A stretch of 64,000 nucleotides of DNA from Cellulophaga sp. L1A9 (lineage in GTDB: Bacteria > Bacteroidota > Bacteroidia > Flavobacteriales > Flavobacteriaceae): positions 1,054,001-1,118,000 of the forward strand of contig NZ_CP047027.1 of assembly GCF_009797025.1 (NCBI RefSeq). The letters run 5' to 3'. Made by a program: the position numbers and the translations under genes. The notes below the pieces were generated by a model that was given only the letters and a program-made list of their open reading frames with translations, did no database searches and was not told where the DNA came from. This document shows, one piece after another, positions 42,145 through 51,640 of this stretch. Every line of letters starts with the position of its first letter. Position 1 is the first letter of the stretch.

Positions 42145-42927
42145 ATGAAAAATCAACTAAAAAAAGCAAGTAAATTTGCTTTATCTGCGCTCATACTCTT
42201 TTTAGCAGCTGCAAGCATCGAGAGTTGCAAAGACAAAAAAGAAAACCCACCTACTTCTGATCACACTTTAAATGAAGGACCTGATGGCAGGCAAGGACCG
42301 CCTCCTGGAGACAGAAAAGGTCCTCCTCCAGGTGATCGAAAAGGACCACCTCCAGGTGGTGGTGGATCTCCTGTTCAGACAGAAACACTAGAAGAACTAG
42401 GCGGGTACAAAATTGGAGAGAAAGCAAGCGATTTCTCTCTTAAGAATATTGATGGAGAAATGGTTTCTCTAAAAGACTTCAGCAGTGCAAAGGGATATAT
42501 TGTGGTTTTCACGTGCAATGAATGCCCTTTTGCAAAAATGTATGAAGATCGTCTTATTGCTTTAAACAATACATATGCTCCAAAAGGCTACCCTGTGATT
42601 GCTATAAACTCAAACAATCCTGAAGATCATGATGGTGAGTCTTATGAGGATATGCAAACTAGAGCAAAAGAGAAAGGCTTTACCTATCCTTATGTAGTTG
42701 ATACGGATCAGAAAATCCTTCCGCTATATGGAGCTGTAAGAACGCCTCATGTCTATTTATTAGATAAAGAGATGAACGTACAATATATTGGCGCTATTGA
42801 TGATAATGCTAGAGATGCAGGACGTGTAAAAACCAAATATGTAGAAAATGCGATAGCAGCTCTAGAAAAAGGTGAGAAACCAAATCCTGATTTCACTAAA
42901 GCGATTGGCTGTCCTATAAAACACTAG
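42145..42927 (+). CDS. Redoxin-family lipoprotein with proline-rich linker
   Basis: Lipoprotein of 260 residues; lipobox cysteine 28 (SIESC). A linker at about 46-75 carries repeats of GDRKGPPP and polyglycine. A redoxin/AhpC-TSA fold follows (KIGEKASDFSLKNIDG), with active-site cysteines C124 and C127 in FTCNECPFA, an unusual CxxC spelling (CNEC) compared with the CxPC of many TlpA proteins. The C-terminal part (GAVRTPHVYLLDKEM) is typical of redoxins. It follows the TlpA-like gene, so it may be a redox partner; its target is unknown. Confidence 0.88.
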   Translation: MKNQLKKASKFALSALILFLAAASIESCKDKKENPPTSDHTLNEGPDGRQGPPPGDRKGPPPGDRKGPPPGGGGSPVQTETLEELGGYKIGEKASDFSLKNIDGEMVSLKDFSSAKGYIVVFTCNECPFAKMYEDRLIALNNTYAPKGYPVIAINSNNPEDHDGESYEDMQTRAKEKGFTYPYVVDTDQKILPLYGAVRTPHVYLLDKEMNVQYIGAIDDNARDAGRVKTKYVENAIAALEKGEKPNPDFTKAIGCPIKH

Positions 42928-42944
42928 TTGTAATACAAAATTTT

Positions 42945-42989
42945 AAAAGCGATGTTAAAAGAATATTCTTCTTTATCATCGCTTTTTTT
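42945..42989 (+). terminator. Terminator after redoxin gene
   Basis: Outer stem 42945-42954 with 42977-42986 and further partial pairing inside, followed by a T run. Confidence 0.85.
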
Positions 42990-43054
42990 CTGAAAGCAAG
43001 TCCACTAAAAGAATTTTAAAAATGAGTATCTTTAAGTCGAAATAAATGAGAATT

Positions 43055-44806
43055 ATGTCTTACGAAAGCAATCCTATTTTAGATAAACTACCCGTACATT
43101 TAAGGCAATTTATAAAACCTCAGGATTATAGCGATTATACTGCCATCAATCAGGCTGTTTGGCGTTATGTGATGCGTAAAAACGTAGATTATTTAAGTAA
43201 AGTCGCTCATAAATCCTATTTAGAGGGACTCCAGAAAACAGGTATTTCAATTGATGATATTCCTAACATGTATGGAATGAACCGTATTCTACAAGAGATT
43301 GGTTGGGCTGCAGTTGCGGTTGATGGTTTTATTCCTCCTTCAGCATTTATGGAATTTCAAGCGTATAATGTCCTTGTCATTGCTTCAGACATTCGCCAAT
43401 TAGAACATATTGAATACACTCCTGCACCAGATATAATCCATGAAGGTGCTGGGCATGCCCCAATCATTGCCAATCCTGAATACGCAGAATATTTAAGACG
43501 GTTTGGGGAGATTGGTTGTAAAGCTATTTCTAGTGCAAAGGACTATGAATTGTATGAAGCGGTACGGCACTTGTCAATTATTAAAGAAGCCCATGGCACA
43601 CCACAAAATGAAATTGATACTGCTGAAAAACTAATTGAAGATTTGCAATTAACTATGGGAGAACCTAGTGAGATTGCACTGATCCGAAATTTACATTGGT
43701 GGACCGTAGAATATGGTTTGATTGGTACCGTAGAAAACCCTAAAATTTACGGCGCAGGTTTACTTTCTTCTATCGGGGAAAGCGCTTGGTGTATGACAGA
43801 TGATGTTAAGAAAATTCCATATGCTATAGAAGCCGCACATACTTCTTTTGATATTACAAAACCACAACCTCAACTTTTTGTTACGCCTGACTTTGCTTAT
43901 TTAAGTCAAGTATTAGAAGAATTTGCCAATACGATGGCCTTACGAAAAGGTGGCTTATCGGGAATTAAAAAATTGATTAATTCTAAAGAGCTAGGAACTA
44001 TAGAATTAAGTACAGGAATTCAAATATCAGGAAATTTTGATTATGTTATCGAGTTCGAAAACAAAGCAGTATATTTTCAAACCACCGGAAAAACTGCGCT
44101 ATCCTATCGTGAAAAAGAACTTGTAGGACACAGCATCAAGCACCATTCTAAAGGTTTTGGTTCACCTATAGGAAAGCTTAAAGGCATCAATTTAGCAATT
44201 GAAGACATGAGTCCAAGAGACTTAAAGGCATATAATATTTTTGAAGGACAAACCATTACGCTCGATTTTGAAGGAGGCATAAAGGTTCAGGGCGAAATTA
44301 TAACCGGTACACGTAATTTACGGGGCGAAATTATTTTAATCACCTTTGATCATTGTACAGTAACTAATGGCGCTACTGTATTATTTAAACCAGAGTTCGG
44401 GTTATACCACATGGCGATTGGAGAAAATATTGTTTCCGCATTTAACGGTCCTGCAGATTTGGCTAGTTTTGATTTGATTACCCACAAGGTAACCAACACG
44501 ACCATAAAGCCTATTAAAAGCGATAAAAGCATCTTGCTAGAGCAGTACTACCAACAAATAAGAGAATTTAGAGAAGGGAAGAATACTACTATTTCTAGGA
44601 ATAAAGTTTTTCAAGAAGTGAAACATAATTTCCCAACGGACTGGTTGTTAGCTATTGAATTGTATGAATTAGCAAAATCTAATAACGATGTAGCGTTTGC
44701 AGCAGAAATTATAGCACATTTAGAAGAAGTAAAACAGAACAACCCAAGTGTGGGGCGTTTAATAGACGATGGATTGTTGTTAGTACATCAAAGTTTAGTG
44801 GTATAG
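43055..44806 (+). CDS. Long aromatic amino acid hydroxylase
   Basis: Pterin-dependent, iron(II) aromatic amino acid hydroxylase, probably phenylalanine 4-monooxygenase. Counted from the ATG at 43046, the iron ligands are H132, H137 (DIIHEGAGH) and a glutamate near E222 in WWTVEYG. The protein is about 583 residues, roughly twice the usual bacterial enzyme of about 270-300; the second half, from about residue 310 (GIQISGNFDYVIEF onward), is a different domain I do not recognise. The start is put at 43055 because a -7-like TATCTTTA lies at 43027-43034. The gene ends one base before the convergent DUF4230 gene. Confidence 0.9.
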   Translation: MSYESNPILDKLPVHLRQFIKPQDYSDYTAINQAVWRYVMRKNVDYLSKVAHKSYLEGLQKTGISIDDIPNMYGMNRILQEIGWAAVAVDGFIPPSAFMEFQAYNVLVIASDIRQLEHIEYTPAPDIIHEGAGHAPIIANPEYAEYLRRFGEIGCKAISSAKDYELYEAVRHLSIIKEAHGTPQNEIDTAEKLIEDLQLTMGEPSEIALIRNLHWWTVEYGLIGTVENPKIYGAGLLSSIGESAWCMTDDVKKIPYAIEAAHTSFDITKPQPQLFVTPDFAYLSQVLEEFANTMALRKGGLSGIKKLINSKELGTIELSTGIQISGNFDYVIEFENKAVYFQTTGKTALSYREKELVGHSIKHHSKGFGSPIGKLKGINLAIEDMSPRDLKAYNIFEGQTITLDFEGGIKVQGEIITGTRNLRGEIILITFDHCTVTNGATVLFKPEFGLYHMAIGENIVSAFNGPADLASFDLITHKVTNTTIKPIKSDKSILLEQYYQQIREFREGKNTTISRNKVFQEVKHNFPTDWLLAIELYELAKSNNDVAFAAEIIAHLEEVKQNNPSVGRLIDDGLLLVHQSLVV

Positions 44807-44807
44807 C

Positions 44808-45419
44808 TTATCCTTTTATTAAATCTGGTAAATTATTATTTACGATTTCGCCTTTATACACTAAAGTCCATCCTAAAGAGTTGGTTAGCACGTAAAAATT
44901 AGAAAGCTCACTTAACAATCTGTTTTGTGCATTTGTTTTTAAGGCAGAATTTTCTACTTTTTTCATTAATGAAGCTTTTACATTCTTCTTGATCTTATTA
45001 TAATCATTGGCGTTAAACTGATTTAAATAATCTGCAGTAACATCATAATACTCGAAATCTGGATTCAATTTTATTTCTGGTTCAGGGATACTTTTTATGA
45101 GCAGCGTTTTTGTTTCTTCATTGACTTCAAAATCTATTTTGCTCAAATCATAGGCAACGGTAACATCTGCATTGACCACGACCAAAGCCTTCTTCTCTGC
45201 AGTTATTAAAGGTCCAAAGAGCTGCTGTGAATCTTTATAATTGTATACCTCAGCAAAATGGCCCTCGGTTACAACTAGTTTAGATACATTTTTTATGGAC
45301 TCTTGGATTAACATAGAGTTCTCTTTCAAGATAGATTTCTCTTTTGAGCTATCGGAACAAGAACGAAAAATAAATACGAATGCTAAAGCTACCACAGCTC
45401 CTATAATGATGTTTTTCAT
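44808..45419 (-). CDS. DUF4230 membrane-anchored protein
   Basis: A 203-residue protein with an N-terminal anchor (MKNIIIGAVVALAFVFIFRSC, possibly a lipoprotein cysteine at 21), then a DUF4230 domain starting near LVVTEGHFAEVYNYKDSQ. The family is found in many bacteria, with no assigned function known to me. It overlaps the stop of the upstream GSCFA gene by 4 bases (ATGA), so translation is coupled. Its 3' end is one base from the convergent hydroxylase gene. Confidence 0.88.
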   Translation of the reverse strand: MKNIIIGAVVALAFVFIFRSCSDSSKEKSILKENSMLIQESIKNVSKLVVTEGHFAEVYNYKDSQQLFGPLITAEKKALVVVNADVTVAYDLSKIDFEVNEETKTLLIKSIPEPEIKLNPDFEYYDVTADYLNQFNANDYNKIKKNVKASLMKKVENSALKTNAQNRLLSELSNFYVLTNSLGWTLVYKGEIVNNNLPDLIKG

Positions 45420-46372
45420 AGACTAAATTTCATAAATGGATATTCTTTCTCAAAATAAGCAATTTTATCCTTCAGCTTTGCTAAAAACTTCTGATGTTGC
45501 TCAGACGCTGCATTAAAAGGTTTATGTGCTAATCCTCTTTGAACAGCATCAATATCTTTCATCATACCAAAAACCTCTCCAGAGACCCAAACTTCTATAA
45601 ATTTCTCCCAAATGTAATTTATAGCCACTGCGTTGGGGTGTACCATATCTTCTGCATAAAAACGATAATCACGAAGTTCATCCATCATGATCTCATAACT
45701 TGGAAAATATTCCTTTCCTTCTCCTGGGAAATTAATCACTCCATGTATCGCTGTAATTAAATGTGCTTTACTTTGCTGATTTTCAATAAATCCGTCCTTG
45801 ATATGACGTACCGGTGAAACTGTTAAAATACATTGCACAGTACTATTAACGGTTCTAATAAGCGCAATAATTCGCGCTAAACTTTCCTGAATAGCACCAA
45901 CAGAAAGTAACTCTTTATGAAACGCTGCCTGAGGAAATTTATGGCAATTGGCCACTATTTTTTCTGTGCTTAACTTTTTATACCCCCAAGCGGTACCTAA
46001 CGTTAGTATAAGGTGTGACGCTTGTTTAAGTTGATGTAACGCAACCTTTAATCCTTTGTTTAAATTATCTAATAACGCTTCTTTAGTATTTGCTGATAGA
46101 TCTGAATGTGCATCAAAACACTGCCACCTTTCATTCAAATAAAAAACATCATCCTCTGTATATTTCTCATCATGTATTGCTCTAAATACTAAATTTTCAA
46201 TTGCTAGCGGATGGAATAAGATTCCGAATGGATTTTGAACCGATTGAAATTTAAAGTGCGATAATTTTGATCCAATATTTTCAACAAAACAAGACCCTAA
46301 CAATACCAACTGACTGTTATAATCAATTTGATGTTTGGCTTTCGTTAAAGGTATTTGTGTTTGCAATTTCAT
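45416..46372 (-). CDS. GSCFA-domain protein
   Basis: A 318-residue GSCFA-family protein, related to SGNH/GDSL hydrolases. The N-terminal block LLGSCFVENIG gives the family its name (GSCFxxN), and later blocks such as LTVSPVRHIKDG and YEIMMDELRDYRFY are conserved. Enzyme activity is likely but the substrate is unknown. The start was set at the ATG at 46372 (MKLQTQIPLTKAK) because a promoter element lies at 46404-46411, within a longer frame. It is translationally coupled to the DUF4230 gene. Confidence 0.9.
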   Translation of the reverse strand: MKLQTQIPLTKAKHQIDYNSQLVLLGSCFVENIGSKLSHFKFQSVQNPFGILFHPLAIENLVFRAIHDEKYTEDDVFYLNERWQCFDAHSDLSANTKEALLDNLNKGLKVALHQLKQASHLILTLGTAWGYKKLSTEKIVANCHKFPQAAFHKELLSVGAIQESLARIIALIRTVNSTVQCILTVSPVRHIKDGFIENQQSKAHLITAIHGVINFPGEGKEYFPSYEIMMDELRDYRFYAEDMVHPNAVAINYIWEKFIEVWVSGEVFGMMKDIDAVQRGLAHKPFNAASEQHQKFLAKLKDKIAYFEKEYPFMKFSL

Positions 46373-46403
46373 TGTTAAAAAATAAAAAGACTTAGTACAT
46401 ACC

Positions 46404-46411
46404 CAAAGGTA
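46404..46411 (-). promoter_or_regulatory. -7 element for GSCFA gene
   Basis: TACCTTTG on the minus strand fits TAnnTTTG. It lies about 32 bases before the chosen ATG. It rules against the first ATG of the longer frame. Confidence 0.55.
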
Positions 46412-46459
46412 CACTACTAAGTCTTAATTTATATATTCTATTTAAGATGGACTTTAAAT

Positions 46460-49075
46460 CTATTCTATATACACCTTTGCCTTCTCTAAAGCATCCATGA
46501 TTCCTCCTGGGTTTTTACCCCCTGCTGTTGCAAAGAACGCTTGGCCGCCACCACCACCTTGAATAAGTTTCCCTAATTCACGTACTACGGTTACCGCACT
46601 TAACGCTTTCTTTTCTACTAGTTCTTTAGATATGTAACAAGACAATAAGGCTTTACCATCATTCTCAGCCGCTAACAACAAGAATAAATTATCTTTATTA
46701 CTTCCTAGCTCAAAAGACAAATCTTTAATTCCTGCCGCATCTAAATCTACTTTCTTTGCCAGAAAATCAATCCCGTTTATGGTTTGAATTTCAGTAAGTA
46801 AATCGCCTTTTAGATTCTTCGCTTTATCACGCAATAGGCCTTCAATCTCTTTCTTTAATTTAGCATTTTCTTCCTGTAAGCTACCTACAGCTTTTACAGG
46901 ATCTTTACTATTATTTAGCAAATGCTTTACTTCTGAAAGAATGCTATTATTATCTGAATAAAAATCTTTAACAGCATCGGATGTTATCGCTTCAATTCTT
47001 CGAATTCCCGATGCTACAGCACCTTCTGACTTAATTTTAAAATGCCAAATCTCGCCTGTGTTTTTTACATGTGTACCTCCACAAAGCTCAATAGATTTTC
47101 CAAACCGAATGGTTCTCACAGCATCGCCATATTTTTCTCCGAACAAGGCCATAGCACCTTGCTCAATAGCGGTTTGCATCGGTATATTTCTACCTTCCTC
47201 TAAAGGTAAGTTTCCTTCAATACGTGCATTTACGAAATTCTCTACTTCCGTTAATTGATCTGCTGTCATTTTTGAGAAATGAGAAAAATCAAATCGTAAA
47301 TATTTAGAATGTACTGCAGATCCTTTTTGTTCAACATGTGTTCCTAGAATTTCACGTAGGGCTTGGTGTAATAAATGGGTTGCCGTATGATTTGCTTCTG
47401 TTCTACGACGTTGTTTCTGATCTACTACTGCTTTGAACGTTTCTTTGACATCTTTTGGAAGATTCTTAGCAAAGTGAATAATTTCATTATTCTCCTTCTT
47501 CGTATCTAAGATATAAATTACATCGCCATTAACAGCCTCCAAATATCCTTTATCCCCTACTTGACCACCACCTTCTGCATAGAAAGGAGTTAAGTTAAAA
47601 ACAAATTGATACTGTTCTCCGTCTTTTTTAGAGGTAACTTTTCTATATTTTACCAATTTTACATTAGACTCCAATACTTCATACCCTATAAATTCCTGTT
47701 CCAAATCTGAGGAAAGTATCGTCCAATCTTCTTTTGAAATTTCTGACGCAGAACGCGAGCGTTTCTTTTGCTCTTGCATCGCAACATCAAATCCTTTTTC
47801 ATCTAAAATAAGCCCTCTTTCACTTAAAATAAGTGCAGTTAAATCTATTGGAAAGCCATAAGTGTCATACAATTCAAAAGCCTTTCTACCATCAATAGTT
47901 TTAGTATCTGCATTTGAAATTATCGTATCTAAAAGCACCAAGCCTTGATCCAAGGTTTTTAAAAATGAATGCTCTTCTTCTTTTATAACATTTTCAATAA
48001 GTTGTTTCTGACTTTTAAGTTCAGGGAACGCAGTACCCATACTGTCACAAAGCACATTTACCAAACGGTACATAAAAGGTTCTTTCGTATCTAAGAACGT
48101 AAACCCATACCGAATAGCTCTACGTAAGATTCTACGAATCACATAACCAGCACCTGTATTACTAGGCAATTGCCCATCAGATATTGAAAAAGATACCGCA
48201 CGGATGTGATCTGCGATTACTCGTATTGCAATATCTAGCTTCTCTTCTTTACCATAGGTAGTATGTGTAATTGCTTCTATCTCTCTAATGATTGGTGTAA
48301 AAACATCCGTATCATAGTTAGATTGCACCCCTTGCATCACCATACACAAACGTTCAAAGCCCATTCCTGTATCCACATGTCTTGCCGGTAAAGGTTCTAA
48401 TTGCCCATTTGCTCTACGGTTGTATTGCATAAAAACTAAATTCCAAATCTCTACGACTTGCGGATGGTCATTATTCACTAATGACATTCCAGAAATTTTA
48501 GCTTTTTCTTCCGCAGTTCTAATATCTACATGTATTTCAGAACAAGGGCCACAAGGACCTTGATCGCCCATTTCCCAAAAATTATCTTTTTTATTTCCAA
48601 AGAGTATTTGAGATTCTGGAACTATTTTCTTCCAAAGGTTTAAAGCCTCCGTATCTTGATCTAAATTATCGGCATCTTTACTCCCCTCAAAAACGGTCAC
48701 ATAAAGACTTGATTTATCAATCTTACAGACATCTGTTAAAAACTCCCAAGCCCAAGTGATGGCTTCTTCTTTAAAATAATCGCCAAAACTCCAGTTCCCC
48801 AACATTTCAAACATGGTGTGGTGATAGGTATCTTTCCCTACTTCCTCTAAATCATTATGTTTACCGCTTACACGCAAGCATTTTTGAGTATCTGTTACAC
48901 GGGTATATTTTGGAACTGTATTTCCTAAAAAGAATTCCTTAAACTGGTTCATACCAGCATTTGTAAACATTAAGGTAGGGTCATCTTTAATAACCATAGG
49001 CGCAGAAGCAACAATCTTATGTTCTTTGTCCTTAAAAAAATCTAAAAATTTTGATCGTATCTCTTGAGATTTCAT
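46460..49075 (-). CDS. alaS: Alanyl-tRNA synthetase
   Basis: Charges tRNA-Ala; 871 residues is normal. N-terminal [20 protein letters not shown] and [25 protein letters not shown] (in parts) are the class II core; the editing domain carries HTATHLLHQ and the zinc-binding CGGTH motif; the C-terminal DHHA1-like region contains [16 protein letters not shown]. The ATG start at 49075 is clear. Two direct repeats lie just upstream and could be regulatory. Confidence 0.98.
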   Translation of the reverse strand: MKSQEIRSKFLDFFKDKEHKIVASAPMVIKDDPTLMFTNAGMNQFKEFFLGNTVPKYTRVTDTQKCLRVSGKHNDLEEVGKDTYHHTMFEMLGNWSFGDYFKEEAITWAWEFLTDVCKIDKSSLYVTVFEGSKDADNLDQDTEALNLWKKIVPESQILFGNKKDNFWEMGDQGPCGPCSEIHVDIRTAEEKAKISGMSLVNNDHPQVVEIWNLVFMQYNRRANGQLEPLPARHVDTGMGFERLCMVMQGVQSNYDTDVFTPIIREIEAITHTTYGKEEKLDIAIRVIADHIRAVSFSISDGQLPSNTGAGYVIRRILRRAIRYGFTFLDTKEPFMYRLVNVLCDSMGTAFPELKSQKQLIENVIKEEEHSFLKTLDQGLVLLDTIISNADTKTIDGRKAFELYDTYGFPIDLTALILSERGLILDEKGFDVAMQEQKKRSRSASEISKEDWTILSSDLEQEFIGYEVLESNVKLVKYRKVTSKKDGEQYQFVFNLTPFYAEGGGQVGDKGYLEAVNGDVIYILDTKKENNEIIHFAKNLPKDVKETFKAVVDQKQRRRTEANHTATHLLHQALREILGTHVEQKGSAVHSKYLRFDFSHFSKMTADQLTEVENFVNARIEGNLPLEEGRNIPMQTAIEQGAMALFGEKYGDAVRTIRFGKSIELCGGTHVKNTGEIWHFKIKSEGAVASGIRRIEAITSDAVKDFYSDNNSILSEVKHLLNNSKDPVKAVGSLQEENAKLKKEIEGLLRDKAKNLKGDLLTEIQTINGIDFLAKKVDLDAAGIKDLSFELGSNKDNLFLLLAAENDGKALLSCYISKELVEKKALSAVTVVRELGKLIQGGGGGQAFFATAGGKNPGGIMDALEKAKVYIE

Positions 49076-49093
49076 CTGTAATTGTTTAATGCT

Positions 49094-49123
49094 TTTAGCA
49101 CATTCTTATAAATTTAGCACATT
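49094..49123. repeat. Tandem TTTAGCACATT repeats upstream of alaS
   Basis: Two identical 11-base copies at 49094-49104 and 49113-49123, 19 bases apart start to start, which puts them near the alaS transcription start on the minus strand. They could be an operator or chance. Confidence 0.55.
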
Positions 49124-49214
49124 GATTGCCCCTATTTTCTTCTATTAAACAAAAGAAAATGATGACAAAAACTTAAGCTTTTGATAAATTTAAGGGAATC
49201 TACAAAACTATTTT

Positions 49215-49222
49215 TATATTTG
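49215..49222 (+). promoter_or_regulatory. -7 element for M23 peptidase cluster
   Basis: TATATTTG fits TAnnTTTG, 47 bases before the ATG at 49269. No TTTG at the usual -33 spacing was found. Confidence 0.6.
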
Positions 49223-49268
49223 TTTGTTACGTTAAATTGAAAGCACAAAAATAGGATAAAATCCATTT

Positions 49269-50246
49269 ATGTCTAAAGTAAAATATTATTACGATCCAGA
49301 TACGTTATCGTATCGCAAAATAGAAGCAAAAAAATCTAGAAAATACAGGAATATAAGCCTGTTTTTACTGGGCTCATTGCTATTTGGTCTTCTAGGCCTA
49401 ACGGTATTATTAAATACAAATTTTATCAATACGCCTAAAGAATTGTCTTTACAACGCGAATTGCGAAACTATGATTTGCAGTTTGAATTGTTAGATAAAA
49501 AAATGGAGCAAGTAGAGCAAGTTTTAACGAATATAGAAGATCGCGACAACAACATCTACCGTATTTATTTTGAAGCCAACCCTATCCCTGACGAACAAAG
49601 ACGTGCTGGTTTTGGTGGTGTTAACCGATATAAATCATTAGAAGGATTTAACAACTCCGAAATGATTATCGCCTCTACCAAACGAATGGATATCATTCAA
49701 AAACAAATGGTCATTCAATCAAAATCATTAGATGAAATTACTAAGCTAGCAGAAGAAAAAGAAAAATTATTAGCAGCAATCCCTGCCATACAACCTATCC
49801 GAAATGAAGATTTAAAAAGAATGGCTTCTGGGTACGGCTGGCGATCAGATCCATTTACAAAAGCAAGAAAGATGCACTGGGGAATGGATTTCTCCTCTCC
49901 AAAAGGAACGCCTATCTATGCCACAGGTGATGGTAAAGTTACCAGAGCAGATAGTAATTCTTCAGGATATGGTAATCATATAAGAATTGATCATGGTTTT
50001 GGGTACGTAAGTTTATATGCGCACATGAGTAAGTATAATGTTACTGCTGGAAAAACGGTAAAGCGTGGTGAACTTATTGGCTTTGTAGGAAGTACAGGAC
50101 GTTCAGAAGGGCCTCACCTTCATTATGAAGTCTTTAAAGACGACCAACGCATTAATCCTATTAATTTCTATTACGGAAGTTTAACAGCAGAAGAATTTGC
50201 TAATATGTTAAAAACTGCCTCACAAGAAAATCAATCCTTAGACTAA
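49269..50246 (+). CDS. M23-family metallopeptidase, membrane anchored
   Basis: Peptidoglycan endopeptidase of 325 residues. A cytoplasmic N-terminus with YYYDPDTLSYRKIE, a membrane helix at about 29-49, a coiled-coil region at about 55-175, then an M23 (lysostaphin-like) domain. The zinc ligands are in HWGMDFS near residue 203 and HLHYEV near 283. It presumably cuts cell wall crosslinks in the periplasm and may be tied to division or elongation. The stop TAA overlaps the next ATG (TAATG), so translation couples it to the MerR gene. Confidence 0.93.
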   Translation: MSKVKYYYDPDTLSYRKIEAKKSRKYRNISLFLLGSLLFGLLGLTVLLNTNFINTPKELSLQRELRNYDLQFELLDKKMEQVEQVLTNIEDRDNNIYRIYFEANPIPDEQRRAGFGGVNRYKSLEGFNNSEMIIASTKRMDIIQKQMVIQSKSLDEITKLAEEKEKLLAAIPAIQPIRNEDLKRMASGYGWRSDPFTKARKMHWGMDFSSPKGTPIYATGDGKVTRADSNSSGYGNHIRIDHGFGYVSLYAHMSKYNVTAGKTVKRGELIGFVGSTGRSEGPHLHYEVFKDDQRINPINFYYGSLTAEEFANMLKTASQENQSLD

Positions 50247-50575
50247 TGCATATAGAACTTCCTGAAAAGAGATATTACGGTATTGGTGAAATTGCGAAAG
50301 CATTTGAGGTAAACACTTCGTTAATTAGATTCTGGGAAAAAGAGTTTGATGTACTTCAACCTAAAAAAAATGCGAAAGGCAACCGAAAATTTACCCCGCA
50401 AGACGTAAAAAATCTGCAGCTCATTTATCACTTGGTAAAAGAACGCGGCTTTACCTTAGAGGGTGCTAAAACACATTTAAAAGAAAACAAAAGTCAGACT
50501 TTATCAAAATTTGATATTATTTCGAAACTAGAAGGTATAAAAGCCGAACTTGTAAAAATTAAAAATCAATTATAA
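50246..50575 (+). CDS. MerR-family transcription regulator
   Basis: A 109-residue MerR-type DNA-binding protein: helix-turn-helix KRYYGIGEIAKAFEVNTSLIR, then FWEKEFDVLQPKKNAKGNRKF (in parts, wing) and dimerisation helix. No cysteine or ligand domain is present, so it is a minimal MerR-like protein of a type common in Bacteroidota beside M23 peptidase genes. Its targets are unknown. It shares one base with the end of the M23 gene. Confidence 0.9.
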   Translation: MHIELPEKRYYGIGEIAKAFEVNTSLIRFWEKEFDVLQPKKNAKGNRKFTPQDVKNLQLIYHLVKERGFTLEGAKTHLKENKSQTLSKFDIISKLEGIKAELVKIKNQL

Positions 50576-50596
50576 TACGAACCAAAAATATTTAAA

Positions 50597-51196
50597 ATGA
50601 AAAAAGGACTCATCGGGATTATTGTTGTTGTAGCCATAATTGCCCTATTCGGAATGTGGTATGTTAACACCAACAATACCCTTGTAGAAATGAAAGGAGA
50701 AGCGACTAAGCAATGGGCGAACGTAGAAAGCTCTTACCAAAGACGTAGTGATCTTATTGGTAATTTAGTTAAAACGGTTCAAGGTGCTGCAGATTTTGAA
50801 AGAGGAACGCTAACAGACGTTATTGAAGCACGAGCAAAAGCTACTGCCACTAATATTGATGCAAATAATTTAACTCCTGAAAAAATGGCTGCCTTTCAAG
50901 AGGCTCAAGGTGGTTTAACAGGTGCTTTAAGCAAATTGATGGTGGTCGTAGAACGCTATCCAGAATTAAAAGCTAACCAGAATTTCTTAGACTTACAGTC
51001 GCAATTAGAAGGCACTGAAAATAGAATTAATGTAGAACGAAATCGTTTCAATGGTTTAGCAGGAGACTACAATATTAAAATTGCAAAAATACCAACGAAC
51101 ATTATTGCAGGACTTGCTAATTTTGATCCTATGTCCTTATTTTCATCTAACGCAGGTGCAGAAAATGCTCCTGATGTAAATTTTGATTTCAACTAG
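50597..51196 (+). CDS. lemA: LemA-family protein
   Basis: A 199-residue protein with an N-terminal membrane helix (GLIGIIVVVAIIALFGMWYV, about 3-22), then a helical LemA domain with the conserved segment QWANVESSYQRRSDLIGNLV and further helices. Bacterial LemA proteins are anchored in the inner membrane with a large exterior domain; their biochemical role is unclear. It lies in the M23-MerR-LemA-TPM-TPM run and starts 21 bases after the MerR stop. Confidence 0.93.
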   Translation: MKKGLIGIIVVVAIIALFGMWYVNTNNTLVEMKGEATKQWANVESSYQRRSDLIGNLVKTVQGAADFERGTLTDVIEARAKATATNIDANNLTPEKMAAFQEAQGGLTGALSKLMVVVERYPELKANQNFLDLQSQLEGTENRINVERNRFNGLAGDYNIKIAKIPTNIIAGLANFDPMSLFSSNAGAENAPDVNFDFN

Positions 51197-51202
51197 AATC
51201 GT

Positions 51203-51640
51203 ATGTCTAAAGTAGAAGAGTTTTTATCAGCTAAAGAAGAACAAGAGATTGTTCAAGCAATTATTGAGGCCGAAAAAAATACTTCTGGCGAGATTAGAGT
51301 TCATATTGAAGCACATACAGACCTGGAGCCTTTTAAACGTGCCGAAGAAGTATTTCATGTTTTAAAGATGGACAATACAAAAGATGCCAATGGCGTATTA
51401 ATCTACGTTGCTGTACATGATAAAAAATTTGTTATTTGTGGCGATAAAGGAATTGATAAGGTGGTCCCTAGTGATTTTTGGGATACTACAAAGAATGCCA
51501 TTCAAGAGCAATTTAAACTAGGAAATTTCAAACAAGGTATCATTGATGGTATTTTAAAAGCTGGAAAAGAACTTCACGGTCATTTTCCTTGGCAAAATAA
51601 CGACACAAATGAACTTAGCAATGAAGTTTCTAAAGGATAA
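51203..51640 (+). CDS. TPM-domain protein (cytoplasmic form)
   Basis: A 145-residue protein without a signal peptide that consists of a TPM domain (IIEAEKNTSGEIRVHIEAHT near residues 20-39). TPM domains are found in plant thylakoid phosphatase-related and bacterial YgcG proteins. It precedes a second, secreted TPM protein, and the reading frames overlap by 20 bases (51621-51640). LemA and TPM genes are commonly adjacent. No function is known to me. Confidence 0.88.
   Translation: MSKVEEFLSAKEEQEIVQAIIEAEKNTSGEIRVHIEAHTDLEPFKRAEEVFHVLKMDNTKDANGVLIYVAVHDKKFVICGDKGIDKVVPSDFWDTTKNAIQEQFKLGNFKQGIIDGILKAGKELHGHFPWQNNDTNELSNEVSKG

Noticed and set aside
42290..42365. Short tandem repeat as mobile or variable element
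   Set aside because: The repeated GGTCCTCCTCCAGG-like units encode the proline-rich linker of the redoxin lipoprotein and stay in frame.
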